A DNA stretch of 44,326 bases from an uncultured Geobacteraceae bacterium. GTDB lineage: Bacteria > Desulfobacterota > Desulfuromonadia > Geobacterales > Pseudopelobacteraceae. Positions 25,835 through 33,976 of this stretch are shown here, in pieces. The position numbers and the translations under genes were made by a program. Position 1 is the stretch's first letter; each line of letters opens with the position of its first letter. The notes under the pieces are model-generated. The model did not search any database and had not been told where the DNA came from. It saw only the letters and a list, made by a program, of their open reading frames with translations. Location of the stretch: NCBI GenBank assembly GCA_903875605.1, contig CAIQWT010000107.1:1-44326 (forward strand). The letters are read 5' to 3'.

Positions 25835-26499
25835 TATTTTGAACCACCTGTCGCAATAATCTGGCTGGAGCCGTTGCTGCAACAGCATGCACAGCTAATC
25901 CCCCTGGCATTGGCAAAGGCCTCCCGTCCCTCACGTAATGTCAGCCAGGAGATAAATAAGGCTCCGAACGCATCCAGGTTGCCGATGCCTGTTAATTCAT
26001 AGCCCAAACTTGAAAGCATCAGGACGACAGACATATACACGCAGGCACGGGAACATGCTGCGTCGGCCAGAATGGCGGGTGAGTTGAGCAGTGTGCCGAC
26101 TTTTGTTTTCTGGTGGATCAGATACCACATGAACGATATGGATATGAGCGAGATTATGATGCCCCAAAGTGTTGTCTCCGGCTTATGCCGATGGTACAGG
26201 CTCAGCATTGCCGTAAGTGCCAGTCCGGTTGATAGGATATAGAACGCAACGCCGGTAATTCTTAGTGCCCGTTGTTCAAATTCATCCCTGCTTTCTCCAC
26301 GGTTTGCCCTGATCCTGCTCAGCATGTGCCATACTCCGACAGCTGAAATTACCTCTATAAACGAGTCTACACCAAAGCCGAACAGGGTGAGGGTTTCATC
26401 GGCAGCACCCATCCAGACAGCTATAAAGCCTTCAACTATATTATAAACAATCGTAAAGAGTGCCAGGAAATTGGCGCGAATGTAGAGTTTTTCATTCAT
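25834..26499 (-). CDS. CDF-like cation transporter with Cys-substituted metal site
   Basis: 221 aa with five or six membrane helices in the layout of the transmembrane domain of cation diffusion facilitators, without the usual cytosolic C-terminal domain. The first half-site is Asp45 and Glu49 (VDSFIE), close to the DxxxD of YiiP. The second, normally AD..H..SD, reads ADAACSRAC, so the His and Asp ligands are replaced by Cys149 and Cys153. A Cys cluster (CACCC) sits near the C-terminus. A soft metal or metalloid substrate is inferred. Located between the permease and the [2Fe-2S] gene. Confidence 0.78.
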   Translation of the reverse strand: MNEKLYIRANFLALFTIVYNIVEGFIAVWMGAADETLTLFGFGVDSFIEVISAVGVWHMLSRIRANRGESRDEFEQRALRITGVAFYILSTGLALTAMLSLYHRHKPETTLWGIIISLISISFMWYLIHQKTKVGTLLNSPAILADAACSRACVYMSVVLMLSSLGYELTGIGNLDAFGALFISWLTLREGREAFANARGISCACCCSNGSSQIIATGGSK

Positions 26500-26514
26500 C
26501 GTAAAAAAGCCCCT

Positions 26515-27462
26515 TCAGAGAATCGCATTGAACAGATAGCCAACCAGCACTATTGCTACGGCCACAATGCCAAAGAAAACCGCCAGAAGCCGGTTCTTCA
26601 GTACGTTCTTGAGAATTATCGCTTCAGGCAATGATAATGCGGTTACTGCCATCATAAACGCCAGTACGGTGCCGATAGCCATCCCTTTCTCCATCAAAGC
26701 ATGAACAATGGGAATAACACCGGCGGCATTGGAGTAGAGTGGTACTCCCAGCGCCACTGCTATAGGTACAGCAAAGGGGTTGTCCCTCCCTGCCCAGCGA
26801 ACCAGAAAGTCCTGAGGCACGAAGCCATGGATGAAAGCCCCCAGTCCGACTCCCACTACCACGTATGGCCAGATCTTTTTCAACAGATCCAGTGTGTACT
26901 TGCTGGCATAGTTCAACTTTTCCCGGAAAGATAATGGTTTAATCTCGGTATTGCCGACCTGCATCTCCCAGACATAATCCTGGACATACTTCTCCATTTG
27001 CAACTTACCGATGATAATCCCGGCCAAGATTGCTACCAACAGGCCGGAACCGATATAGATCAAGGCGATTTTCCAGCCAAACAGTCCCCAAAGCATAATC
27101 AGTGCAACTTCGTTAACCATAGGCGAGGAGATCAGGAAGGAAAAAGTCACCCCCAGCGGCACGCCAGACTCGACAAAACCGATGAAAAGCGGCACTGCCG
27201 AGCATGAGCAGAATGGTGTGACAATTCCAAGCAGGGCCGCCAGGATGTTGCCGACATATTCACGTTTGTGGGAAAGCAGAAGTTTGGTTTTTTCCGGTGA
27301 GAAGGAGGTGCGGATGATAGCGACAAAGTAGATGATTGTTGCCAGCAGCAGGAAAATTTTGGTCGTATCGTAGAGGAAAAAGTTGATTGCTTCACCAAGC
27401 TGTGTTCCAGGAGTTAATTTAAGCAGGTCAAAAGTTATGTAATCGGCAGATAGTTTCAGCAT
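26515..27462 (-). CDS. DUF318/ArsP-type permease
   Basis: 315 aa with about eight or nine membrane helices. The family motif FCSCSAVPLFIGFVESG is present with its CxC, followed by SFLISSPMVNEVAL, and repeated as GVPLYSNAAGVIPI in the second half. Relatives export methylated arsenicals (ArsP) or are linked to Cu/Zn efflux; the substrate here is not determinable from sequence. GGAG precedes the ATG, and a degenerate copy of the ArsR operator overlaps this leader. It is the first structural gene after arsR, which supports a metalloid or metal efflux role. Confidence 0.88.
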   Translation of the reverse strand: MLKLSADYITFDLLKLTPGTQLGEAINFFLYDTTKIFLLLATIIYFVAIIRTSFSPEKTKLLLSHKREYVGNILAALLGIVTPFCSCSAVPLFIGFVESGVPLGVTFSFLISSPMVNEVALIMLWGLFGWKIALIYIGSGLLVAILAGIIIGKLQMEKYVQDYVWEMQVGNTEIKPLSFREKLNYASKYTLDLLKKIWPYVVVGVGLGAFIHGFVPQDFLVRWAGRDNPFAVPIAVALGVPLYSNAAGVIPIVHALMEKGMAIGTVLAFMMAVTALSLPEAIILKNVLKNRLLAVFFGIVAVAIVLVGYLFNAIL

Positions 27463-27466
27463 GGCA

Positions 27467-27494
27467 GCTCCATGATTGTATGATTATTAGATCA
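27467..27494. promoter_or_regulatory. Degenerate second copy of the ArsR operator region
   Basis: The 28 bases here match 27831-27858 (the operator left arm plus centre) at 23 of 28 positions by hand alignment. The copy lies between arsR and the permease gene and includes the GGAG used by the permease. It may be a secondary repressor site or a remnant of duplication. Confidence 0.55.
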
Positions 27495-27513
27495 CGAGTG
27501 ATGACAAAAAAAA

Positions 27514-27825
27514 TTATGCGGCGTGCAGCATCTCGTGGCGGTCGGTAATCTCCTGAACCATTATCCTGGTTGCCAGATCGACAATTGCAAAGGTTTCGGA
27601 GTGCTTTACTGAATAGAATATTTTGACACCTTCTTTGCGGCGACTGAGAATGCCTGACGAAACCATCAGATTAAGATGCCGTGAAGTGTTGGACTGCTCT
27701 TCGCTGATGGCGGGAAATATCTCGCAGACACAGCACTCGCCGTCGCGAAGGAGCTCAATTATTTTCAGGCGTGTAGGCTGACCGAGGGCTTTTAGTATTT
27801 CAGCTCGAATGTAAGTTTTATCCAT
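27514..27825 (-). CDS. ArsR/SmtB-family metalloregulator
   Basis: A 103-aa winged-helix repressor. The recognition helix region is SEEQSNTSRHLNLMVSSGIL, and the metal-sensing site is in the ECCVCE segment (Cys31, Cys32, Cys34), comparable with the ELCVCDL of As(III)-sensing ArsR. Binding of metal would release the operator at 27832-27871, from which it is itself expressed. It heads the seven-gene operon that runs down to 23792. The inducer (arsenite, antimonite or another thiophilic ion) is inferred from the Cys motif. Confidence 0.92.
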   Translation of the reverse strand: MDKTYIRAEILKALGQPTRLKIIELLRDGECCVCEIFPAISEEQSNTSRHLNLMVSSGILSRRKEGVKIFYSVKHSETFAIVDLATRIMVQEITDRHEMLHAA

Positions 27826-27831
27826 TTAACG

Positions 27832-27871
27832 CTCCATCATTATATGATTGTTTAATCATATAATGATGGAG
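27832..27871. promoter_or_regulatory. ArsR operator with overlapping arsR promoter
   Basis: An inverted repeat with perfect 18-bp arms (27832-27849 and 27854-27871) around GTTT. On the minus strand TTGACT (27880-27885) and TATATG (27857-27862), spaced 17 nt, form a promoter whose -10 lies in the distal arm; the proximal arm carries the GGAG ribosome site of arsR. Repressor binding would therefore block polymerase directly. Confidence 0.85.
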
Positions 27872-27914
27872 GATCAAAAAGTCAAGATGATTTGTTTGTA
27901 AATTCCGGCGTGGT

Positions 27915-28835
27915 TCAGGCAGGTGGGTGCGTCGGCAGCCCGAAGCGGGCATGTATTCTTTCGATAAAATAATTTTGCGGAGAAGTGGTTATAAGATGAC
28001 ATCCTGAATGGATGATAAGCGTACGGTTACGGTGATGTCGGAACCCGTCGATATAATGTTCCCGCAGCAGTCCGGTGTCAATCTGATCCTGGACGAGTTC
28101 GCGGGACAAAAACGAAACACCCTGCCCACTCTGGGTAGAGTGAAGAATCATATGCAGATCATCAATAACAACACAACTCCTGAAGTCGGCTAGCTCTTTG
28201 TCAATCGCCTGCAGATTGACTTCCAGAAGGGTCCTGGAGCAGCACCCTTCTTTACGGGCAAGCAGTGTATGTGAGAAGAGCGCTTCAGGTTTTACTTTCC
28301 CGGCAGGTAGAGCAAGAGCAGGGGCGCTGACAAAAACCATGTCATCTCCCGGCAGGGAAATCGTATTCAAATCAGAAAAGTCAAAACACTCACAATGCTC
28401 AAGAACGGCCAGATCGTACATGCCATCCCGCAAAGCTTCGACAATTTTACCGGGGGTGTCGAACATGAAAGATAAGTCAGCAAGAGCGGGGTATTCCATC
28501 ATAAATTCTCGCATGATTGTCGGCAGATGGACAATGCCGAAGGAGGGGGTGCAGATAAAAGCAATACTTTTTCTTTCATGAATAAACTTAAGGCCGGAGA
28601 GCAGTTCCCTTTCAATAGCCAACATTTTTTCAGCTTTTTCAAATACCAGCTTTCCGGCATCTGTTGGAACAAGAGTCTGACCGGAGCGGTCAAGAAGAGA
28701 GTACCCATACTGCTCTTCAATAAACTTGATGCGCCGGGATACAGCCGGTTGGGTAACACAAAGTGTCTCGGACGCCTTTGAGATGCTTCCTGCCTTCACT
28801 ACCTCTACCAGAGTTTTTAGATATATAGATTCCAT
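27915..28835 (-). CDS. LysR-family transcriptional regulator
   Basis: 306 aa. The N-terminal winged HTH (residues 1-60: FLK-type opening IYLKTLVEVVKAGSISKASE, then CVTQPAVSRRI) is followed by an effector-binding domain from about residue 90. A TTG start at 28889 was rejected because ATG at 28835 matches the family start (MESIYLKTL); the ribosome site GGAG is somewhat far (13 nt). Two cysteine-containing patches (HCEC, EGCCSR) lie in the effector domain. It is divergent from the porin gene and probably controls it; the ligand is unknown. Confidence 0.92.
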   Translation of the reverse strand: MESIYLKTLVEVVKAGSISKASETLCVTQPAVSRRIKFIEEQYGYSLLDRSGQTLVPTDAGKLVFEKAEKMLAIERELLSGLKFIHERKSIAFICTPSFGIVHLPTIMREFMMEYPALADLSFMFDTPGKIVEALRDGMYDLAVLEHCECFDFSDLNTISLPGDDMVFVSAPALALPAGKVKPEALFSHTLLARKEGCCSRTLLEVNLQAIDKELADFRSCVVIDDLHMILHSTQSGQGVSFLSRELVQDQIDTGLLREHYIDGFRHHRNRTLIIHSGCHLITTSPQNYFIERIHARFGLPTHPPA

Positions 28836-28863
28836 ATATAGTATTTTACTCCTATTACAAGCT

Positions 28864-28879
28864 GTTATCTGATCATAAC
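28864..28879. promoter_or_regulatory. LysR-type dyad between regulator and porin
   Basis: GTTATCTGATCATAAC is a 16-bp palindrome with one mismatched pair and fits a T-N11-A LysR box. It lies 29 nt upstream of the regulator ATG and about 100 nt before the porin ATG, as expected for divergent control. Confidence 0.5.
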
Positions 28880-28947
28880 AAACATTCAATTTTCTTTTAC
28901 ACTAAAAAGGGAGAGTTTAACAGAAGATCTATATCATTCTTGTGTGT

Positions 28948-28964
28948 TCGGGACAGCGTCCCGA
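28948..28964 (+). promoter_or_regulatory. Hairpin in the porin mRNA leader
   Basis: TCGGGAC-AGC-GTCCCGA forms a perfect 7-bp stem with a triloop. It ends 2-3 nt before the porin ribosome site (AAGGGAGG), so it could protect the 5' end or gate translation. There is no T-run to make it a terminator. Confidence 0.45.
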
Positions 28965-28980
28965 CAAAGGGAGGATTGTC

Positions 28981-30402
28981 ATGCTGGAAAAACAGGGGTT
29001 TTCTAACAGTTGCAGGGCGGTGGCGGTTGGTTCGGCGCTTCTATTGGGCCTGTGCATTGCAACCCAGGCTCATGCTGGACCACGCATCGAGTTTGGCGAG
29101 GATGGCGGATTTCTCCAGGTTGACCTGAAAGGGCAGATATTTGTAGAAAATACCAGTTATGGAGGTGGAAACACCGGTAACGAAAGTCGTACCGATATCC
29201 ATTTTATGCGTAACCGCGTTGGTTTTACCGGCATGCTTGACGAAACATGGGGATACAAACTGCAGACATGCGGTAATACAGGTACAACCAAGATGCCGTT
29301 TCTTTACGGATTATCCGCTCAGGATAATGACTGGAATGATCGTGACGTGCGGGTTATAGATGCCTATGCGATTGCCAATATCAGCCCGTCCCTGAATTTG
29401 AAGATAGGTCTCACTAAAATTCCACTTACGCGTGCCAACCTGGACGATTGTTTCGCTCCATTGTCACAGGATCGCTCGATGTTCGTCTACAGTGCTTACG
29501 GTAGCTCGCCTGCAAAGTTCAGTCGGGACCTGGGCGGAGTGGCATATGGCCGGTTTTTAAACGATAAGCTGGCTTATTTTGCAGGCGTTTTTCAGGGGCG
29601 TGAGGGTTCTTCAGCAGTGCAGAATCCTCTAAGTGTTGCAGCTGCACCTGCGGGGCCTTTAAATGCTACTGCAGCCTCCGGTGCAACCTTTATAAGTTCA
29701 AATGCGCCTAAAACACAGCTGGAATATGTCGGCCGCCTCACCTATGATTTTATGGATTCTGAGGGCGGTTCCGGGTATCAGGGTACATATTTTGGGGAGA
29801 AGAACCTCCTGACGATCGGCGCCGGCATGGCTTATCAGCCTAATGCCGCTTTTAGAAGTACAACAACAAACCCTGTAGCCACACCTTCTCAAAATGCCTA
29901 TGGGTCAACAATTGTTGGTACGGAGACTGTTGATTATACCGCTTATGCAATTGACCTTATGTATGAGCAGAAACTGCCAGTCGGTGTGATTACCGTTACT
30001 GGTCAATACCTGAAAGTTGACTTTGAAGATGCATGGAAGACTAATTCGATTGGTGATAAACTGTCAGTCACTGCGGGTATGAACGGCCAGAAGGAAGGTG
30101 GGTACGGTAAAATCGCTTTTATTTTGCCATATACAATCGGTAAAGCTGGAAAAATTCAGCCATACGCCCTTTCAGAGTACTGGGAGTTTGCCCATCTGTT
30201 GGGCAAAAACCACCAGATCATTAATCAGTATGGCGGTGGCTTAAACTACTACATCTCCGGAGACCAGCGAGTTCGCTTAACCGGTGAATTCCTTAGGACC
30301 GATTTCAACCAGGCGACGCAGATTCCAGTTGCCGGCATGGCCGCGCTTGCCGACGTTAAATCGTTTGATACTTTCCGAATGATGCTGCAGGTGGTATTTT
30401 AG
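28981..30402 (+). CDS. OprP/OprO-like outer-membrane porin
   Basis: 473 aa. The N-terminal signal (AVAVGSALLLGLCIATQAHA) should be cleaved after AHA, and the mature protein starts with GPRIEFGEDGGFLQVDLKGQ, typical of the first barrel strand in phosphate-selective-type porins. Alternating strands with MRNRVGFTG and a C-terminal terminal aromatic (LQVVF) fit an outer-membrane beta-barrel. Substrate is not evident: phosphate or other oxyanions are possibilities. GGGAGG lies 6 nt before ATG 28981; the longer frame from 28942 was rejected. Confidence 0.85.
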   Translation: MLEKQGFSNSCRAVAVGSALLLGLCIATQAHAGPRIEFGEDGGFLQVDLKGQIFVENTSYGGGNTGNESRTDIHFMRNRVGFTGMLDETWGYKLQTCGNTGTTKMPFLYGLSAQDNDWNDRDVRVIDAYAIANISPSLNLKIGLTKIPLTRANLDDCFAPLSQDRSMFVYSAYGSSPAKFSRDLGGVAYGRFLNDKLAYFAGVFQGREGSSAVQNPLSVAAAPAGPLNATAASGATFISSNAPKTQLEYVGRLTYDFMDSEGGSGYQGTYFGEKNLLTIGAGMAYQPNAAFRSTTTNPVATPSQNAYGSTIVGTETVDYTAYAIDLMYEQKLPVGVITVTGQYLKVDFEDAWKTNSIGDKLSVTAGMNGQKEGGYGKIAFILPYTIGKAGKIQPYALSEYWEFAHLLGKNHQIINQYGGGLNYYISGDQRVRLTGEFLRTDFNQATQIPVAGMAALADVKSFDTFRMMLQVVF

Positions 30403-30473
30403 GGTTCAATTCAGGGTGTCGTGTATTTACCATGATACGTGCCTAAAATCGACTTACAAGGAGAATGATCTCA

Positions 30474-30812
30474 ATGAACCGGATTACTGCTATTTCAGCC
30501 CTTGCTCTTGTCTTGCTAACTACCGGAATTTGCCACGCCGATTCAGTGGTAATAACCTACAATTCCGGTAAAACCCAGACTGTTGTTCTGGATGAATCGA
30601 GCGTGGGAATAAAATCCTGGCAGTTTGTAGGGGGGGCTGCGTCGCTTTCACCATCGGTAAAAGCAGAAGGAATCCCAGTGAAGTCAAAACAGGAACCGGT
30701 TCAAAAAGATCAAGCAATTCAAACGGCAGATGATAAAAAGCTGACTGAAAAAGCGCCCGAAAAAAAAACCGGTGTCCGTGTTAAATGGAACGCCAAGCCG
30801 ATTCCGGACTAA
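30474..30812 (+). CDS. Small secreted protein of unknown function
   Basis: 112 aa. Residues 1-22 form a signal peptide (ITAISALALVLLTTGICHA). A short beta-rich segment follows (SVVITYNSGKTQTVVLDESS), then a Lys/Glu/Gln-rich, probably disordered tail. AAGGAG lies 10 nt before ATG 30474; the ATG at 30465 touches the ribosome site and was rejected. It follows the porin by 71 nt in the same direction and precedes another small secreted protein. I do not recognise the family. Confidence 0.75.
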   Translation: MNRITAISALALVLLTTGICHADSVVITYNSGKTQTVVLDESSVGIKSWQFVGGAASLSPSVKAEGIPVKSKQEPVQKDQAIQTADDKKLTEKAPEKKTGVRVKWNAKPIPD

Positions 30813-30842
30813 CAACCAAGAGGATAAAAGGAGAATACAAGT

Positions 30843-31124
30843 ATGAAGAAAATTATTCTGTTACTGGCCCTGTCCCTGTGTGCAGCTTCTGTAGCTTTTG
30901 CTGCGGAAGGTAAGGTAAAATCTGTCAGCGACGATAAAGTAACCGTTGAAATGGCCGACTCGGCAAAACTTAAAAAAGGCGGCAGCGTCAAAATTAACGG
31001 CAAAGCCGGCAAGGTAACTTCTGTTGACGGAACTACTATTGTCATCAAGTCAGGAAAAGCCTCGGAATTTAAAGCTGGGGAAACCGTAAAAGTTGATAAG
31101 GGTAACGATATGCAGGGGTGCTGA
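30843..31124 (+). CDS. Small secreted beta-rich protein
   Basis: 93 aa with a cleavable signal (residues 1-20, ending AFA) and a compact beta-rich domain. The repeating pattern GKVKSVSDDKVTVEM ... KKGGSVKINGKAGKVTSVDGTTIVIK ... FKAGETVKVDK suggests an SH3/OB-like barrel. A lone Cys ends the protein (MQGC). AAGGAG precedes the ATG. A good terminator follows, so it ends the porin transcript. Function unknown. Confidence 0.75.
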   Translation: MKKIILLLALSLCAASVAFAAEGKVKSVSDDKVTVEMADSAKLKKGGSVKINGKAGKVTSVDGTTIVIKSGKASEFKAGETVKVDKGNDMQGC

Positions 31125-31150
31125 TTGTCCTTTTAGACGACCCCTCAGAA

Positions 31151-31182
31151 AACGCCTCCAACTCCTCCTGGAGGCGTTTTTT
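31151..31182 (+). terminator. Intrinsic terminator after the porin operon
   Basis: AACGCCTCCA (31151-31160) and TGGAGGCGTT (31169-31178) form a perfect 10-bp stem with an 8-nt loop, followed by TTTTATT. It lies 27 nt past the last gene of the porin run. Confidence 0.9.
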
Positions 31183-31523
31183 ATTCACATTTTGCAATTA
31201 CCGCAACGGATGTCGGTGAATGTGTATGTAGTAGTTCTGTTGTAATCACCCCCCATCTTTATCCCCCTTCACAATGATGCGACGAACATTGCTATGAAGT
31301 AGATCCCCTACGTACTCACACTTACCCCGCTTCCTTGTAATCAGAACAATGGCCGCAGCACGGTAATAAAGAATGTAGAACCGTACCTGGAAGATGCTGT
31401 TAAAGTCCACCGGTCCTGTTGCATAGATGTGCCGGCCCGATTCTCATAAGAAACATTGAAAATATATATTGACATATTCAGCTTTTAATATATATATGAT
31501 TAATACAAATAGACGGAGGAGTT
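31183..31523. other. Intergenic stretch with a start-less reading frame
   Basis: No complete gene was found in this 341-nt stretch. On the minus strand 31443-31246 is open for 66 codons and reads as a plausible protein (FQVRFYILYYRAAAIVLITR), but has no ATG and no ribosome site; it may be a gene remnant. The last 60 nt hold AT-rich repeats and the promoter for the efflux operon. Confidence 0.4.
31469..31496 (+). promoter_or_regulatory. Promoter of the RND efflux operon
   Basis: TTGACA (31469-31474) is a perfect -35, with TATATA (31491-31496) 16 nt further on; overlapping TATGAT at 31495 is a second -10 option. AATATATATT on one side and AATATATAT on the other bracket the spacer, which could be a regulator site. 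The AGGAGG ribosome site of the first gene follows. Confidence 0.6.
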
Positions 31524-32864
31524 ATGTACCGATTATTAATAATGATTGTGGTTCTGCAGTTTTCGGTAGCCGCTGCCGCGGCTGAAACGTTAAAGCTTTC
31601 ACTACGGAACGCCATGAGCATGGCTCTTGAGAACAACAGTCAGATCAAAGCTGCCAGGTTTAATTCCCAAAGCTCACGCCTGGGCGTTGACAGTGCCAAT
31701 TCCCGCTATCTTCCGGCTGTCACTTTTGAAGAAACTCTGGTCGCGTCAAACTCTCCGATTAATACTTTTATGATGAAGCTCGATGAGGGGCGCTTTACCA
31801 ACAATGATTTTTTAATCCATAACCTCAACAGTCCCTCTGCACAGCACGATTTTAAGACAGCTCTGTCGATTCAGCAGCCGCTTTTTGTCCCTTCTCTTGC
31901 TCCGATGAAAGAATTAGCCGTCAAGGATGCTCAGAAATCTGAGCTAGAACTGGAGGCGATCCGTCAGGGTATTGCATTCCAGGTTTTTCATGTTTATCTC
32001 GAGGTGCAAAAGTCTGACGCGCAGCTTAAGGCCGCTGATAAAGCCGTTGCCGATGCCCGTGAAAACATGCGCCTGGCAACTGTCAGGACTACAGAAGGAG
32101 TAGGGCTCCGCTCAGATGAATTGCGCTCCCGCACCCATCTTTCGTCTGTTGAACAACAGCTGATCTCAGCAAGTAACAACCTGACTCTCGCACGGTTTAA
32201 GCTGGCATTGTTAATCGGTCTGCCTGAAGAGACTACCTATGAGATCTCCGGGTTTGAGGAACGTATTACAGTGCCGGTCATTAGTGATCAGGTAATCAAA
32301 GATGCTCTTGAAAACCGGGTAGAGATAAGGCAGTCCCATGTCGATATCGAAAAATCCGATTCAGCGCTCAGGTTGGCCCGGAGCGAATATCTGCCTACAG
32401 TGGGCGCTTTTGCTTCATATCAGTTGAACGCAAAAGATGTCCCTTTTACTTCAGATAACGATGCCTGGACCGTCGGAGTCTCTCTCAAATGGAATCTGTT
32501 CGACGGATTCCGGCGTGGCAGCGAGCGTAAACGGGCGCTTTCAGGTCAGTCGGCAGCGCGTGAAATGCTGGTCTCAGCTACGCAGGATATCAAATATCAG
32601 CTCCGTGAGAGTTATGTCCGGCGGGAGGAAGCCGGCAAGCGCCTGGAAGTGACTAGGCACGCACTGCTTGATGCTGAAGAAACAGTAAGGTTGCTCACGA
32701 AACGCTATGAAAATTCGCTGGCAACTATGGTTGAACTGCTTGACGCCCAGACGGCACTTAACCAGACCAGGGCAGGTCTGGTGGAAACCGAGGCAGGTTA
32801 TGCCCTGGCAGGTGGGCGCGTATATTACATGACTGGAACATTTGTTAAGGAGATGCTGAAATGA
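31524..32864 (+). CDS. TolC-family outer-membrane efflux protein
   Basis: 446 aa. The signal peptide (residues 1-21, ending AAA) is followed by two repeats of the outer membrane factor fold: long amphipathic helices (LRNAMSMALENNSQIKAARF; LKDAL-type VIKDALENRVEIRQSHVDI) and the strand segments SDNDAWTVGVSLKWNLFDG with the typical W-LFDG. It forms the exit duct of the pump encoded by the next two genes. CGGAGGAG precedes the ATG, and its stop overlaps the next start. Confidence 0.94.
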   Translation: MYRLLIMIVVLQFSVAAAAAETLKLSLRNAMSMALENNSQIKAARFNSQSSRLGVDSANSRYLPAVTFEETLVASNSPINTFMMKLDEGRFTNNDFLIHNLNSPSAQHDFKTALSIQQPLFVPSLAPMKELAVKDAQKSELELEAIRQGIAFQVFHVYLEVQKSDAQLKAADKAVADARENMRLATVRTTEGVGLRSDELRSRTHLSSVEQQLISASNNLTLARFKLALLIGLPEETTYEISGFEERITVPVISDQVIKDALENRVEIRQSHVDIEKSDSALRLARSEYLPTVGAFASYQLNAKDVPFTSDNDAWTVGVSLKWNLFDGFRRGSERKRALSGQSAAREMLVSATQDIKYQLRESYVRREEAGKRLEVTRHALLDAEETVRLLTKRYENSLATMVELLDAQTALNQTRAGLVETEAGYALAGGRVYYMTGTFVKEMLK

Positions 32865-33973
32865 GGAACTATCTGCTGTGTGTAACCATCCTGCTGGCCG
32901 TGGCCGTAGCTGCCGGATGTTCAAAGAAACATGAGGCCGGGAAAGCAGAAAGCACCCCGGTGGTTGTAGTTAAAGGCGCGTCGCTGGAAACAGTTAAAAA
33001 TGTTGCCGTACCGGATCTGCTCGACGTTGTCGGGAGTGTCCGTGCGCGGACCAGTGCCGTCGTGTCGACCCGTATTCCGGGCAGTATCAGTCTGCTTCGG
33101 GTTCGTGAAGGTGACCGGGTAAAGAAGGGGCAACTGCTTGCCCAGTTGGATGCTCAGGAAAATCAGGCCACTGCAGCTGTTGCTACCGCCGGTATTGATG
33201 AGGCCCGCCGCGGACTGGACGAAGCCATGTCGCGTAAAAAACTGGCCGATACGACCTTTGAACGCTATAGCAATCTGTTAAAAGAGCAGGCGGTGAGTCG
33301 GCAGGAATTTGACGTCAGGCAGGCGGAAAAAGATATGGCAGCCCAAGGAGTCGCACGTGCTGAATCCCGTCTCAAACAGAGCCAGGAGGGCGCAAAAGCC
33401 GCCACTACGGTTTCGGACTATACGCGGATCGTTGCTCCTATATCTGGCGTGATCGCCAGTAAACAGGCCGATCTGGGGGCGACGGTTTTTCCGGGGCAGC
33501 CGCTGATGACGATAGAAGATGATGGCAGCTACCAGCTGGAATTAGCTCTGCCGGAAAGTGCTGCGACAAAAGTCAAGCCGGGTTCAACACTCCAGGTAAC
33601 GCTAGACGCTTTGGGAACGACATTTGCCGCAAAAATTGCTGAAATTGTACCGACTGCTGACCCGGGCAGCCGTACTTATGCGGCCAAAATAGCACTGAGT
33701 CAGAAAGGACTGAAATCCGGAATGTTCGGCAGAGGTTCGATCAATCTCGGTACATCGGCTAACGGTATAACCGTGCCGAAAAAGGCTGTTGTTGAACGTG
33801 GGGCGTTAACCATTGTCTGGGCGGTTGACAAAGAGAACATTGCCCGCATGCGTATCGTCAAAGTTGGTCGACTGACAAGTGACCGGCTTGAGATTCTTTC
33901 CGGATTGTCGGAAGGTGATCGTATAGTAATCAGTGGAGTCGAGAAGGTTACTGAAGCGGCAAAGGTGGAGTAG
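32861..33973 (+). CDS. RND efflux periplasmic adaptor lipoprotein
   Basis: 370 aa membrane-fusion protein. The lipobox is VAAGC at about residues 16-20, so the adaptor is lipid-anchored in the inner membrane. The barrel-sandwich halves (RIPGSISLLRVREGDRVKKGQLLAQL and IVAPISGVIASKQADLGATV) flank a coiled-coil hairpin (about 100-155); beta-barrel and membrane-proximal domains follow. It overlaps the TolC-like gene by 4 nt and is 3 nt from the pump gene. It bridges pump and outer channel. Confidence 0.94.
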   Translation: MRNYLLCVTILLAVAVAAGCSKKHEAGKAESTPVVVVKGASLETVKNVAVPDLLDVVGSVRARTSAVVSTRIPGSISLLRVREGDRVKKGQLLAQLDAQENQATAAVATAGIDEARRGLDEAMSRKKLADTTFERYSNLLKEQAVSRQEFDVRQAEKDMAAQGVARAESRLKQSQEGAKAATTVSDYTRIVAPISGVIASKQADLGATVFPGQPLMTIEDDGSYQLELALPESAATKVKPGSTLQVTLDALGTTFAAKIAEIVPTADPGSRTYAAKIALSQKGLKSGMFGRGSINLGTSANGITVPKKAVVERGALTIVWAVDKENIARMRIVKVGRLTSDRLEILSGLSEGDRIVISGVEKVTEAAKVE

Positions 33974-33976
33974 GAC

